A stretch of 29,995 bases of DNA from Actinomycetes bacterium (lineage in GTDB: Bacteria; Actinomycetota; Actinomycetes; Actinomycetales; Actinomycetaceae), in contig JAEWHO010000013.1 of the NCBI GenBank assembly GCA_023387755.1, forward strand, positions 1-29,995. Reading direction: 5' to 3'. The position numbers and the translations under genes were made by a program. Positions 1-7,726 of this stretch are shown one piece after another (the stretch's first letter is position 1; every line of letters begins with the position of its first letter). Under the pieces are notes generated by a model that saw only the letters and a list, made by a program, of their open reading frames with translations, did not search any database and was not told the DNA's origin.

Positions 1-407
1 CCTTTGCATGGTGGGTGCTACCCCAAGCGATTTCCATCATGCTGTCCTTCGTTCCGGAGCAGTCTGCCAGCCTGATGGACGCACGCATGTACTTTACATT
101 CTGTCTGCGCCTCATCAGCGTCTTTGCTTTGGCATTCCTCCTGCCCGTCGTGATGGTGGGCATTAATATGCTGGGTCTAATTTCAGGGAAGGGCTATTTG
201 AAAGCCTGGCGTTGGGCAATCGTGCTTTCGGTTATCTTCGCGGCAGCGGCCTCACCCATGGGGGATCCGTGGTCATTAATGCTGTTGACCACGCCGCTGA
301 TCGTGTTGTACTTCGCCACCTGCGGTATCGCTGTCATCAACGACAAACGGCGCGCTAAGAAGCGCGCAACCCAGCAGGCTGCGCTCCAGGCCGAATACGG
401 CGTCTAA
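1..407 (+). CDS. tatC: Sec-independent protein translocase TatC, 3' part only
   Basis: This is the C-terminal part (about 135 residues) of a polytopic membrane protein; the 5' end lies outside the window, and the reading frame is open from base 3. Seen: hydrophobic helices, a segment reading FAWWVLPQ, and a late motif ASPMGDPWSLMLLTTPL followed by LY, which matches the TatC pattern (A-SP-x-D-x2-x-L-x3-P-x2-LY). A basic cytoplasmic tail (DKRRAKKRA) ends the protein. TatC is the receptor for twin-arginine signal peptides in the Tat translocase, which exports folded proteins. The TAA stop overlaps the ATG of the next gene by one base (TAATG), so the two are translationally linked. Downstream helY is the known actinobacterial neighbour of tatC, which supports the call. 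Confidence 0.87.
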   Translation, partial: FAWWVLPQAISIMLSFVPEQSASLMDARMYFTFCLRLISVFALAFLLPVVMVGINMLGLISGKGYLKAWRWAIVLSVIFAAAASPMGDPWSLMLLTTPLIVLYFATCGIAVINDKRRAKKRATQQAALQAEYGV

Positions 408-3124
408 TGCCCAAACGTCGCCGCCGCAGGAACGGTGAGGGGGCGCCGGTCACCCCACCAGGGGCGGGCCATACCCAGGAGCAGGAACTTTCGCCAGCCG
501 AGCGCTACGCCCGCTCACGCATGCAGCACACCCCAGCTGCTCTTTTCGCTCGTGAGCTACCCTTCCCACTGGATGATTTCCAACAGCGGGCTCTGCACTC
601 GATCCAGGAAGGGCGCGGAGTCCTCGTGGCTGCGCCCACCGGCGCAGGTAAAACCGTCGTCGGCGAATTTGCCGCGTATTTGGCCCTGCAGCGGGGCATG
701 CGCCTGATGTACACCACGCCGATTAAGGCACTGTCGAATCAGAAATACACCGATTTCTGCGCCCGCTGGGGCAGGGATAAAGTCGGTATTCTCACCGGCG
801 ACGTCACCATCAATCCGGACGCTCCTATCGTGGTCATGACCACTGAGGTATTGCGCAATATGCTCTACCGGGATGCGCGCGATCTCAGCCAGGTGCGTTA
901 CGTCGTCATGGATGAAGTGCACTATCTGGCGGACCGGTTCCGCGGCCCCGTATGGGAAGAAGTCATGATCCTTCTTCCCGAACGGGTACAGGTGATTTCT
1001 CTGTCGGCAACGGTGTCCAATGCCGAGGAATTCGGCGCCTGGCTGACCGAGCTGCGGGGAGAAACTGACGTGATCGTGAGTGAAACCCGCCCGGTGCCGC
1101 TGACCCAGCACATGTTGATTGGGCGGGAAATTCTGCCGCTTACCGCGCCGCGGGACCCATTGCGGGTTAATCCGGATATCTATCGGGCGCTTCCTGTCCG
1201 CGGGCGGCGCCCCCGCCGGTTCGGCCCGAACCGCGGCGAGGTCATACAGATGCTCGCCGAAGCCGAACTGCTCCCGGCGATCGTTTTTATTTTCTCCCGT
1301 CAGGGGTGTTCTGCGGCTGTGGACGAGCTGCTGATATCCGGCGTGCGGCTGACCACGCGGGCCCAAGCTGAGCAGATCGCTGCCATTGTAGAGGAACATT
1401 GCCAGAGCCTATCTGCCCTGGACCGCAGCGCAGTCGGTTACGAAACGTTCCTTGCGGCCGCGAAAGCCGGCATCGCCGCCCACCACGCCGGTATGCTGCC
1501 GATTTTTAAGGGCTGTGTTGAACATCTGTTTGCCGCGGGCCTGCTCAAAATCGTCTACGCAACCGAAACTCTGGCGCTCGGGATTAATATGCCCGCACGT
1601 TCCGTCGTGATCGACTCACTCATTAAGTGGGACGGAAGCGACCATCGGCTCCTGACCGCTGGCCAATACACCCAACTGACCGGGCGCGCTGGGCGGCGGG
1701 GGATTGACCTGCGCGGTCACGGTATCGTCACCTACGATCCGCGCATCGAACCGGAAGCAATTGTGGGTTTGGCATCCAAACGCACTTACCCACTGAATTC
1801 GGCGTTCCGACCCACGTACTCGATGGCGGTAAATCTGTTGTCGTGGCTGAGCCCCCGGCAAGCCGAGGGGATGATGGAGTCCTCCTTCGCGCAGTTCCAG
1901 ATTGACCGCTCCGTGGCCGGCTTGGCCGCTCAGGTGCGTCGGGAGCGCGAGGCACTTAGCGGCTATCAGGAGGCCCTGCAGTGCACATGTGGTGATGTGG
2001 GGGAGTACTTTGAGTTGCGAGACCGGCTCACGACGGCGCAGAAACAGCGTCGTCAGCACACCCGCCAATGGCAGCGGCAGCAGGCGGTCGCTGACCTCGC
2101 AGCCGGCGATGTGATCGAGTACCGATTCGCACGACGCATCCATCGCGCGGTTGTGGTGGAAACCGTGTTTCGGGGCGCGCAAGGCACCGTTCTCACCCTC
2201 ATTGACGACCGCGGCGCCATCCGGCACATGGCGGGTAGTGATTTTCCCCAGCCACCGCGCCACATCGGCAGTTTGAGGAAGATTGGCGGATGGCGCTCCC
2301 GGGCCCGACGAAAGGATATTGCGGCGCGACTGAACCGGGTTCGTGCCCAGGAGCAGGATCGCCAACAAGCCCCCACCAGCGCGGTCGATGAGAAGATTAC
2401 TCACCTGCAACGCCAGCTCACCTCTCATCCGACGCACCAGTGCCCGCGCCGGGCCGATCATGAGCTGTGGGCGCATCGTACTCGGGATCTGCGCCGAAGT
2501 TTGGCGCGTCATGAGCAGCAGCTGCAGGAAAAAACAGACGGCTTAGGGGCGGCATTCCGGCGCATCTGCCGCTACCTGAACGCCCTTGGATACCTCCGGG
2601 ACGATCAGCTCACCGAGCGGGGAGAATTACTGCGGCAGATCAATGCTGAAGCAGATCTGCTCATTGCGCACGTCATGATTGAAGGTGTGCTGCGGGGCTT
2701 GAGCGCCGTCGATGTGGCCGCCGCAGTCAGCGTACTGGTGTACGTTCCCAGGCGGAAAGAACCCCGCCGGAACCGACAGCTCCCCAAGCTCCTTGATCGC
2801 GCCGTGGGGCGGATTGAGCACATTGCTGAACAGTTACGGCTGGGGGAGGTCGAATATGGTATCGAGCCGCTGCGTCCGACTGATACCGGCCTAGTGGGTG
2901 CGATGCGGCTGTGGGCGCAGGGGGCCAGTTTGGATTCCACCTTGCGCGAAGCGGAGATGCCCGCCGGCGACTTTGTCCGCTGGGCAAAACAGTGCTTGGA
3001 CGTTCTAGACCATATGCATCAGGCCGCGGTGGCCAGTGCAGACCAGGAACTCGTTCGGAGCACGGCTGGAGCTCGCCGACTATTGCGCCGCGGAATTGTG
3101 GCGTGGAGCGGACTGCCCGAATAG
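407..3124 (+). CDS. helY: HelY-type DEAD/DEAH-box (Ski2-like) RNA helicase
   Basis: A 905-residue superfamily 2 helicase. Motifs visible: Walker A APTGAGKT (76-83), Ia TTPIKALSNQ (103-112), Walker B DEVH (169-172), motif III SAT (200-202), and motif VI QLTGRAGRRG (423-432). The region after about residue 470 fits the arch/rRNA-processing and DSHCT-like C-terminal domains of Mtr4/Ski2 relatives. HelY enzymes are ATP-dependent RNA helicases thought to act in RNA processing or decay; the exact substrate is not known. The basic N-terminus (PKRRRRR) may bind nucleic acid. The ATG overlaps the tatC stop, and the tatC-helY order is the same as in mycobacteria (Rv2093c-Rv2092c). Length is normal for the family. 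Confidence 0.9.
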   Translation: MPKRRRRRNGEGAPVTPPGAGHTQEQELSPAERYARSRMQHTPAALFARELPFPLDDFQQRALHSIQEGRGVLVAAPTGAGKTVVGEFAAYLALQRGMRLMYTTPIKALSNQKYTDFCARWGRDKVGILTGDVTINPDAPIVVMTTEVLRNMLYRDARDLSQVRYVVMDEVHYLADRFRGPVWEEVMILLPERVQVISLSATVSNAEEFGAWLTELRGETDVIVSETRPVPLTQHMLIGREILPLTAPRDPLRVNPDIYRALPVRGRRPRRFGPNRGEVIQMLAEAELLPAIVFIFSRQGCSAAVDELLISGVRLTTRAQAEQIAAIVEEHCQSLSALDRSAVGYETFLAAAKAGIAAHHAGMLPIFKGCVEHLFAAGLLKIVYATETLALGINMPARSVVIDSLIKWDGSDHRLLTAGQYTQLTGRAGRRGIDLRGHGIVTYDPRIEPEAIVGLASKRTYPLNSAFRPTYSMAVNLLSWLSPRQAEGMMESSFAQFQIDRSVAGLAAQVRREREALSGYQEALQCTCGDVGEYFELRDRLTTAQKQRRQHTRQWQRQQAVADLAAGDVIEYRFARRIHRAVVVETVFRGAQGTVLTLIDDRGAIRHMAGSDFPQPPRHIGSLRKIGGWRSRARRKDIAARLNRVRAQEQDRQQAPTSAVDEKITHLQRQLTSHPTHQCPRRADHELWAHRTRDLRRSLARHEQQLQEKTDGLGAAFRRICRYLNALGYLRDDQLTERGELLRQINAEADLLIAHVMIEGVLRGLSAVDVAAAVSVLVYVPRRKEPRRNRQLPKLLDRAVGRIEHIAEQLRLGEVEYGIEPLRPTDTGLVGAMRLWAQGASLDSTLREAEMPAGDFVRWAKQCLDVLDHMHQAAVASADQELVRSTAGARRLLRRGIVAWSGLPE

Positions 3125-3366
3125 TTGGGGGCATATGCCACCTGACCGGACTGCCGCAGTAAACCCCCGAAGACCGGACGCATCAGTGATATGGATTGTG
3201 TGGGTCACGGTCAGTGAGGCAACCCAGTCCCCGCTCCGGTTGTGTGAGTAAGGGGCTCCCGGTAGCGTAGAGATTTCCGAGTAGTCGGTAATGAAGACCT
3301 GGGGCTCATTAGAAAACGCCATGTCGCCTCGGCACGGCGGTCCGAAGGGCCCCGGGTCTTTGTCGT
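3125..3366. other. Intergenic region between helY and lnt
   Basis: About 240 bases with no ORF that looks real in any frame. It holds a short perfect palindrome GGCATATGCC (3131-3140) just after the helY stop, but no stem followed by a T tract, so no helY terminator could be identified. The lnt promoter lies at its right edge. Confidence 0.5.
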
Positions 3367-3378
3367 TACCATGGGGGA
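3367..3378 (+). promoter_or_regulatory. Candidate leaderless promoter of lnt (-10 TACCAT)
   Basis: TACCAT (3367-3372) fits the TANNNT -10 pattern and lies six bases before the GTG start at 3379, so transcription should begin at or next to the start codon. The G run (3373-3377) sits too close to the GTG to act as a normal ribosome binding site. No -35 consensus is visible. The same layout recurs upstream of lgt and the aminopeptidase gene. Confidence 0.5.
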
Positions 3379-4944
3379 GTGAAAGGACTGTTGGCGCATA
3401 TCTGGCGTATGCCTGTAGCGATTGTTGCAGGCTTAGTCCTATATGAGTCCTTCCCACCGCGCGCCTGGTGGTGGGTAGCCCCAATCGCTGTGGCTCTGGC
3501 CCATATTGCACTGCAACGGACCCGGCCGGTAGGCGCATATGTGATCGCAACAAGCTGGGGTTTAGCGTTCTTCCTCCCCCTGCTGTGGTGGTCCACTATC
3601 TCGGTTGGCAGTTACCTTCCCTGGATTGCCTTGAGCCTGATGCAGTCTCTCTTTCTTGGTTTATACGGGGCGTTACGCGCCGTCGTCGTGGGACGACATT
3701 CCCCCGAGCGGATCTCGGGTTGGCGGGATGCCTGGGGGTCGGCATTGCTTTTTGTGACCATTGAAGCGCTCCGCTCGCGTGTGCCCTTTGGCGGCTTTGC
3801 GTGGGGGTTATTGGGGTACAGCCAGGTTGATTCGCCACTGCTGCGGCTCGCGCCCTACGGCTCCTCCACTCTTGTGGGAGCCGCAGTCGTGTTCACGGGT
3901 GTGCTACTCGCTCGGGTCGTCGACCCGCCTGGGGATCGCCCGGGGCGGTTTCTCGCTCGCACCCTGTACCTGCTCGGGGCTTGCGCGACCGTATTAAGTG
4001 CGGTGGTCGTGCCGCTTCCACGTATGACGACGGCGGGCTCCTTGAATATCGGAGCAGTGCAGGGCAATGTTCCGCGCCCACCCCTCGCCGATTTTGGCAG
4101 CCAGGCCCGCCAGGTGACCGCGAACCATCGCGATATCACGCTTCAGATGGTGAAGCAGACACCCTCGCTCGACCTAGTGATATGGCCTGAATCTTCCGCT
4201 GACCTGGATCCGCGCAGCGACGAGCTCGTCGCTGCTATGGTTCTTGACGCTACCCGCGCGGCCGGAGTGCCTGTGATGGTGGGAACCCAGCAGTTCGGGG
4301 AACGTACCCGTACGAATGAGCACGTGGTGTTTGTGGAATCCGGTGGCGAGCTCCAGCAGATTGGAGCCTACGTCAAACAACATCCGGTGCCATTTGGGGA
4401 GTATATTCCACTGCGCTCGGTACTAGAAAAGATCACTAGCGACGTCAATAAGGTGGGCACCGATATGGTGCCGGGAGATAAACCCGCAGTTATCGATATC
4501 CCATTAAAGAGTGGGGGAGTGCGGGCCGGTGACGTCATTTGTTTCGAAATCTCCGTGGAAGATATCGTCCGGCAGGCGGTGCGTTTGGGGGCCCAGATCC
4601 TGGTGGTGCCTACGAACAACGCCTCTTTTGGGGACTCCCAGGAGGCTGCCCAGCAGCTCATGATTGCGCGTTTTCGCGCTGCCGAACACGGTCGCTCGCT
4701 AGTGCAGGTATCTACGGTAGGTATGAGCGCATTTATTGATGCGCGTGGTCGAGTCATCGACCATACGCAACTGTGGACCCAGGATTATTTAGTTGGCTCA
4801 CTACCGTTGTATAGTTCCATGACGCCGGCTGACCGGATAGGACCTCTGCCTATAGCCCTGGCTGCAGCTGGGGCGCTAGGGTGGTTGGTAGTCACGAGTA
4901 AAGGAGCAAGGCGTGCGCGCCGTCGTCGTCATTCCCACGTATAA
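3379..4944 (+). CDS. lnt: Apolipoprotein N-acyltransferase
   Basis: A 521-residue protein with an N-terminal membrane part (several helices within residues 12-215), a carbon-nitrogen hydrolase domain (about 222-475) and a final helix (about 488-505). The Lnt catalytic triad is visible: Glu271 in WPESSAD, Lys333 in YVKQHPVPFGEY and Cys388 in VICFEIS. Lnt transfers an acyl chain to the N-terminal diacylglyceryl-cysteine of lipoproteins at the membrane. In mycobacteria the equivalent domain is joined to the Ppm1 synthase (Rv2051c); here the two are separate but overlapping genes, as in other actinobacteria. The GTG start at 3379 was chosen because it follows a -10 element at leaderless spacing; ATG 3409 is an alternative. 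The tail is very basic (RRARRRRHSHV). Confidence 0.9.
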   Translation: MKGLLAHIWRMPVAIVAGLVLYESFPPRAWWWVAPIAVALAHIALQRTRPVGAYVIATSWGLAFFLPLLWWSTISVGSYLPWIALSLMQSLFLGLYGALRAVVVGRHSPERISGWRDAWGSALLFVTIEALRSRVPFGGFAWGLLGYSQVDSPLLRLAPYGSSTLVGAAVVFTGVLLARVVDPPGDRPGRFLARTLYLLGACATVLSAVVVPLPRMTTAGSLNIGAVQGNVPRPPLADFGSQARQVTANHRDITLQMVKQTPSLDLVIWPESSADLDPRSDELVAAMVLDATRAAGVPVMVGTQQFGERTRTNEHVVFVESGGELQQIGAYVKQHPVPFGEYIPLRSVLEKITSDVNKVGTDMVPGDKPAVIDIPLKSGGVRAGDVICFEISVEDIVRQAVRLGAQILVVPTNNASFGDSQEAAQQLMIARFRAAEHGRSLVQVSTVGMSAFIDARGRVIDHTQLWTQDYLVGSLPLYSSMTPADRIGPLPIALAAAGALGWLVVTSKGARRARRRRHSHV

Positions 4945-5662
4945 CGAACGCGAAAATCTCCCCGTTATCGTCCCGCAAATCCTGGAGCTCACCAGCGCTG
5001 ATATTTTGGTGGTGGACGATAATTCCCCCGATGGTACCGGTGATTTAGCCGACGAGATGGCGGCTGAAAACCCCCGCGTCCACGCCCTGCACCGCCCCGG
5101 AAAACAAGGCTTGGGGCGGGCCTATGTGGCCGGGTTCGGCTGGGCTCTAGAACGTGACTACACTCACATGGTGGAGATGGATGCTGATTTATCCCACCGG
5201 CCCATCGACCTGCCTAAATTGCTGCTGCGCGCCGATAAGCCAGACCAGCCGGACCTGGTGATTGGCTCGCGTTGGGTCCGTGGGGGAGCGGTGGAGAATT
5301 GGCCTGCTAACCGCCTGGTGCTTTCACGCGGCTCGAACCTGTACGTGCGTATCCTTACCGGGGTGAAAGTGGCGGACGCGACTGCCGGCTTCCGGGTTTA
5401 CCGGCGTGAAATCTTGGAGGCGATTGACCTGAGCGCGGTGGAATCGCTGGGGTATTCCTTCCAGGTTGATATGACGCTGCGCACCGAAGAGGCTGGCGGC
5501 ACCATCGTTGAGGTTCCTATCACCTTCGTCGAGCGCACCCAGGGTGCCTCCAAGATGGATGGGGGAATCATTGGAGAGTCGGCTTTGCGTACGGCCCAGT
5601 GGGGTTTCCAGCGACGACGCCGCGCGCTACAGGCGGCGCTAGCGGGGCGCAAAGCCCGCTAG
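4913..5662 (+). CDS. ppm1: Polyprenol monophosphomannose synthase (GT2)
   Basis: A 249-residue soluble GT2 glycosyltransferase of the dolichol-phosphate mannose synthase type. Motifs: IPTYNERENL (7-16), DDNSPDGTG (35-43), metal-binding DAD (90-92), and the late TQGASKM segment (209-215). It makes polyprenyl-phosphate mannose from GDP-mannose, the donor for extracytoplasmic mannosylation of proteins and lipoglycans. The GTG start overlaps the end of lnt by 32 bases in another frame and has AAGGAG (4901-4906) six bases upstream. It has no membrane anchor of its own, so the Lnt membrane protein next to it may provide one, as proposed for split Ppm1/Ppm2 pairs; that is inference. Transcription ends at the hairpin at 5771-5801. 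Confidence 0.9.
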   Translation: MRAVVVIPTYNERENLPVIVPQILELTSADILVVDDNSPDGTGDLADEMAAENPRVHALHRPGKQGLGRAYVAGFGWALERDYTHMVEMDADLSHRPIDLPKLLLRADKPDQPDLVIGSRWVRGGAVENWPANRLVLSRGSNLYVRILTGVKVADATAGFRVYRREILEAIDLSAVESLGYSFQVDMTLRTEEAGGTIVEVPITFVERTQGASKMDGGIIGESALRTAQWGFQRRRRALQAALAGRKAR

Positions 5663-5770
5663 TATCGGGCCCGCGGCAAGGCGAATCCAGCACGTTCAAA
5701 ACGCTGAGGTATGCGGCCGGCAAAATAAGCGTTGGGCATGCCGCCGAGTAAAATACCCGCTACACAAAGG

Positions 5771-5801
5771 ACAATACCCGCCCAGGAAGGGCGGGTATTG
5801 T
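5771..5801. terminator. Bidirectional terminator between ppm1 and rbpA
   Basis: A perfect 13-bp inverted repeat (ACAATACCCGCCC at 5771-5783 and its complement at 5789-5801) with a five-base loop AGGAA. The stem base is A/T rich on both sides, so it can end transcripts from either strand. It sits between two convergent genes, which fits a shared terminator. Confidence 0.85.
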
Positions 5802-5824
5802 TCTACGGACTCCCAGCTGGATCG

Positions 5825-6178
5825 TCAGCCGGTGCGGCGGCGCAGTTTGCCAGCTCGCAGCAGCTCCAAGCGTTCGTCCAGCAGAATCTGTAACTCATCG
5901 ACGCTGCGACGCTCCAGCAGCATATCCCAGTGGGTGCGCTGCGGTTTCTTCGGCTTATCGGGCTCGGGTCGATCGTGATCCTGCAGGACCGCTTCAGCAC
6001 CACAGGCGCATTCCCACACCTGTGGAATCTCTGCCTGAGCGAACATCGGGACCTCAATAATGCGCTGGCAGTTCTCGCAGCTAAACCGGACGTTGACTCG
6101 ATCAGCGAACTGGACGCCAACATCACTTTCCATACTGCGCGAGCCAAGGCTCATGCCTCGTAGGGCGCGCTCTGCCAT
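5825..6178 (-). CDS. rbpA: RNA polymerase-binding protein RbpA
   Basis: A 117-residue protein that matches RbpA along its length: N-terminal MAERALRGMSLGSRS, a core with C34-x2-C37 and C57-x-C59 that could bind zinc, a basic linker (about 72-82) and the sigma-interaction segment THWDMLLERRS (82-92). RbpA is an actinobacterial transcription factor that binds the principal sigma factor and stabilises the open promoter complex. The reading frame is open further upstream to 6337, but ATG 6178 was chosen because GAGGAGG lies directly before it and homologues begin with this sequence. The promoter resembles those read by SigR/SigH-type ECF sigma factors, in keeping with the known thiol-stress control of rbpA in Streptomyces. 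Confidence 0.92.
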   Translation of the reverse strand: MAERALRGMSLGSRSMESDVGVQFADRVNVRFSCENCQRIIEVPMFAQAEIPQVWECACGAEAVLQDHDRPEPDKPKKPQRTHWDMLLERRSVDELQILLDERLELLRAGKLRRRTG

Positions 6179-6196
6179 ATAACCTCCTCGGGGATG

Positions 6197-6222
6197 AACA
6201 TGAGCCACTATACCGTAGTTCC
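6197..6222 (-). promoter_or_regulatory. Candidate SigR/SigH-type ECF promoter of rbpA
   Basis: On the minus strand GGAAC (6222-6218) is followed after exactly 18 bases by GTT (6199-6197), which fits the GGAAT/C-N18-GTT pattern of SigR/SigH-type sigma factors. The predicted start lies just upstream of the ribosome binding site. A housekeeping-type -10, TATAGT (6212-6207), lies inside the same spacer, so the gene may have two promoters. Confidence 0.55.
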
Positions 6223-6416
6223 GATAATATATATTATGATACTTGAGGGAAGGTAAACGCTGCCTACCGCTCGACCGGCTGCCCCTACCGGCTTTGAAGT
6301 TCCTCCCCTCTATCTCACCGATCCGCAATCCCTGCACGGTGCGTGCTGCGTGGTGAGTTAGCTTTCGTTACGTGTTTGCGGTGCTGCGCCCTGGTGCGGG
6401 CTGGCCGTGCTCGCAC

Positions 6417-6446
6417 TAGGCTGCCTAAGGGTTATTAGTGGAAAGG
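6417..6446 (+). promoter_or_regulatory. Possible -10 and ribosome binding site for the ykvI-like gene
   Basis: TAGGCT (6417-6422) fits a -10 element; GAAAGG (6441-6446) lies six bases before GTG 6453. The GTG at 6438 has no such site, which decides the start. No -35 is evident. The rest of the 6223-6452 gap contains only an AT-rich patch (about 6221-6242). Confidence 0.35.
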
Positions 6447-6452
6447 TTCTTC

Positions 6453-7697
6453 GTGCTTAAACGTATTATCACCACAGCGCTGGCTGTGGTTGGACTTGCC
6501 GTGGGCGCTGGCTTTGCCTCCGGCCGTGAGGTTATCCAGTACTTCGTCTCTTTTGGAATCCCCGGGCTCATCGGTGCGGCTTTGGCAGCAGTGCTGTATG
6601 CCGTCATGTTTATGGTGGTACTACAGCTGGCTAGCTACTTCCGCGCCAGCGAGCATTCGGGGGTCTTTAACGCCGTCACCACGCCGATCCTGTCAAAGGC
6701 GCTCGATGTCTTTATCATCTTTACGCTGTTTTCTACTGGTTTCGTCATGATCGCCGGCGCAGGAGCCAACCTCAACCAGCAGTTTGGTGCGCCTGTCTGG
6801 TTTGGATCGCTGGTGATGGTCTTACTGGTAATCGTCGTCGGCATGCTAGATGTGAAGCGCGTCACCGAAGTGATTGGGGTGATTACACCACTCATCATTA
6901 TCTTCATCGTCGCAGCCGGGGCTTACTCCTTCACCCATCCGCAGGGAAGTATTGCCGAAATCGCGCCCGTTGCCAGTGCCATCCCCTCCACTCTCCCCCA
7001 CTGGCTCATCTCCTCGCTGAACTATGTAGCCATGGGGCTCGCTCTCGCAGTCTCCATGGCGATCGTGATGGGCGGGGCAATGCTCGACCCCCGTTCAGCC
7101 GGTCGGGGCGGCTTCCTCGGTGGCGCTCTTTACGGCGTACTGCTGTTGCTCACTACGTTCGCACTGTACTTCACGGTCAGCGACGTCGCTGATGCTCCTA
7201 TGCCTATGTTGGAATTGGTCAACCATATCCACCCGGTTGCTGGCACCATTATGGCGGCGGTGATCTTCGGCATGATTTTCAATACCGCTATCGGGATGTA
7301 TTACGCACTCGCCTCCCGCCTTGCACCCAATAACCCGCGCCGCTTTCGATTTACCATCATCGGGCTCACACTGGCGGGCTTCGTCGTAAGTTTTGTAGGC
7401 TTCGGCAATCTGGTCGGCTATCTTTTCCCGCTGATCGGCTACGTGGGCATCGGCATCTGCGGCGTCATCTTAGCTGGGTGGTTCAAGGTGCGGCCCTCGA
7501 TTGTGGACGAGATTGAGCGGCGCACACGCATTCGCGCTCTATTTCGCAAAAAACTTGATGATTCGCTCCCCTATTCGGTGGCCGATGAACGTCGGCTAAG
7601 AATAGAGATCCGCAACTCAAACCTCGATAATGCTGAGCTGTGGCGGGATGTGAGCGAAGAGGTCGCCTCCGACCTTGAGGCTGAGGAGGCTCACTAA
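6453..7697 (+). CDS. YkvI-family membrane protein, probable transporter
   Basis: A 414-residue, strongly hydrophobic protein with roughly ten membrane helices and a charged cytoplasmic tail (about 355-414, rich in Arg and Glu). The N-terminal segment VGLAVGAGFASGREVIQYF is typical of the YkvI family (COG3949), whose members look like LeuT-fold transporters; the unwound first helix GAGFASG is the type of site where such proteins bind substrate. The substrate is unknown and cannot be inferred from the neighbours. GTG 6453 was chosen over an in-frame GTG at 6438 because GAAAGG is correctly spaced before it. lgt follows after 29 bases but has its own -10. Confidence 0.8.
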   Translation: MLKRIITTALAVVGLAVGAGFASGREVIQYFVSFGIPGLIGAALAAVLYAVMFMVVLQLASYFRASEHSGVFNAVTTPILSKALDVFIIFTLFSTGFVMIAGAGANLNQQFGAPVWFGSLVMVLLVIVVGMLDVKRVTEVIGVITPLIIIFIVAAGAYSFTHPQGSIAEIAPVASAIPSTLPHWLISSLNYVAMGLALAVSMAIVMGGAMLDPRSAGRGGFLGGALYGVLLLLTTFALYFTVSDVADAPMPMLELVNHIHPVAGTIMAAVIFGMIFNTAIGMYYALASRLAPNNPRRFRFTIIGLTLAGFVVSFVGFGNLVGYLFPLIGYVGIGICGVILAGWFKVRPSIVDEIERRTRIRALFRKKLDDSLPYSVADERRLRIEIRNSNLDNAELWRDVSEEVASDLEAEEAH

Positions 7698-7714
7698 CAT
7701 CTCCAGTTATCGCG

Positions 7715-7726
7715 TACAGTAGCCCT
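7715..7726 (+). promoter_or_regulatory. Candidate leaderless promoter of lgt (-10 TACAGT)
   Basis: TACAGT (7715-7720) lies exactly six bases before the GTG of lgt at 7727. There is no purine-rich ribosome binding site between the upstream stop and the GTG. The spacing predicts transcription starting at the start codon. No -35 match is visible. Confidence 0.5.

Noticed and set aside
557..1399. A long minus-strand open frame opposite helY (280 codons)
   Set aside because: Its translation has no domain-like pattern, it lies entirely within the helicase coding region, and it is explained by codon bias in GC-rich DNA. The same holds for 1616-2512.
3036..3251. A small plus-strand frame across the helY end and the following gap
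   Set aside because: It begins inside helY in another frame, has no ribosome binding site, and its translation is not protein-like.
6179..6337. N-terminal extension of rbpA by 53 codons
   Set aside because: The ribosome binding site GAGGAGG precedes ATG 6178, and RbpA proteins begin there; the extension would translate the promoter.
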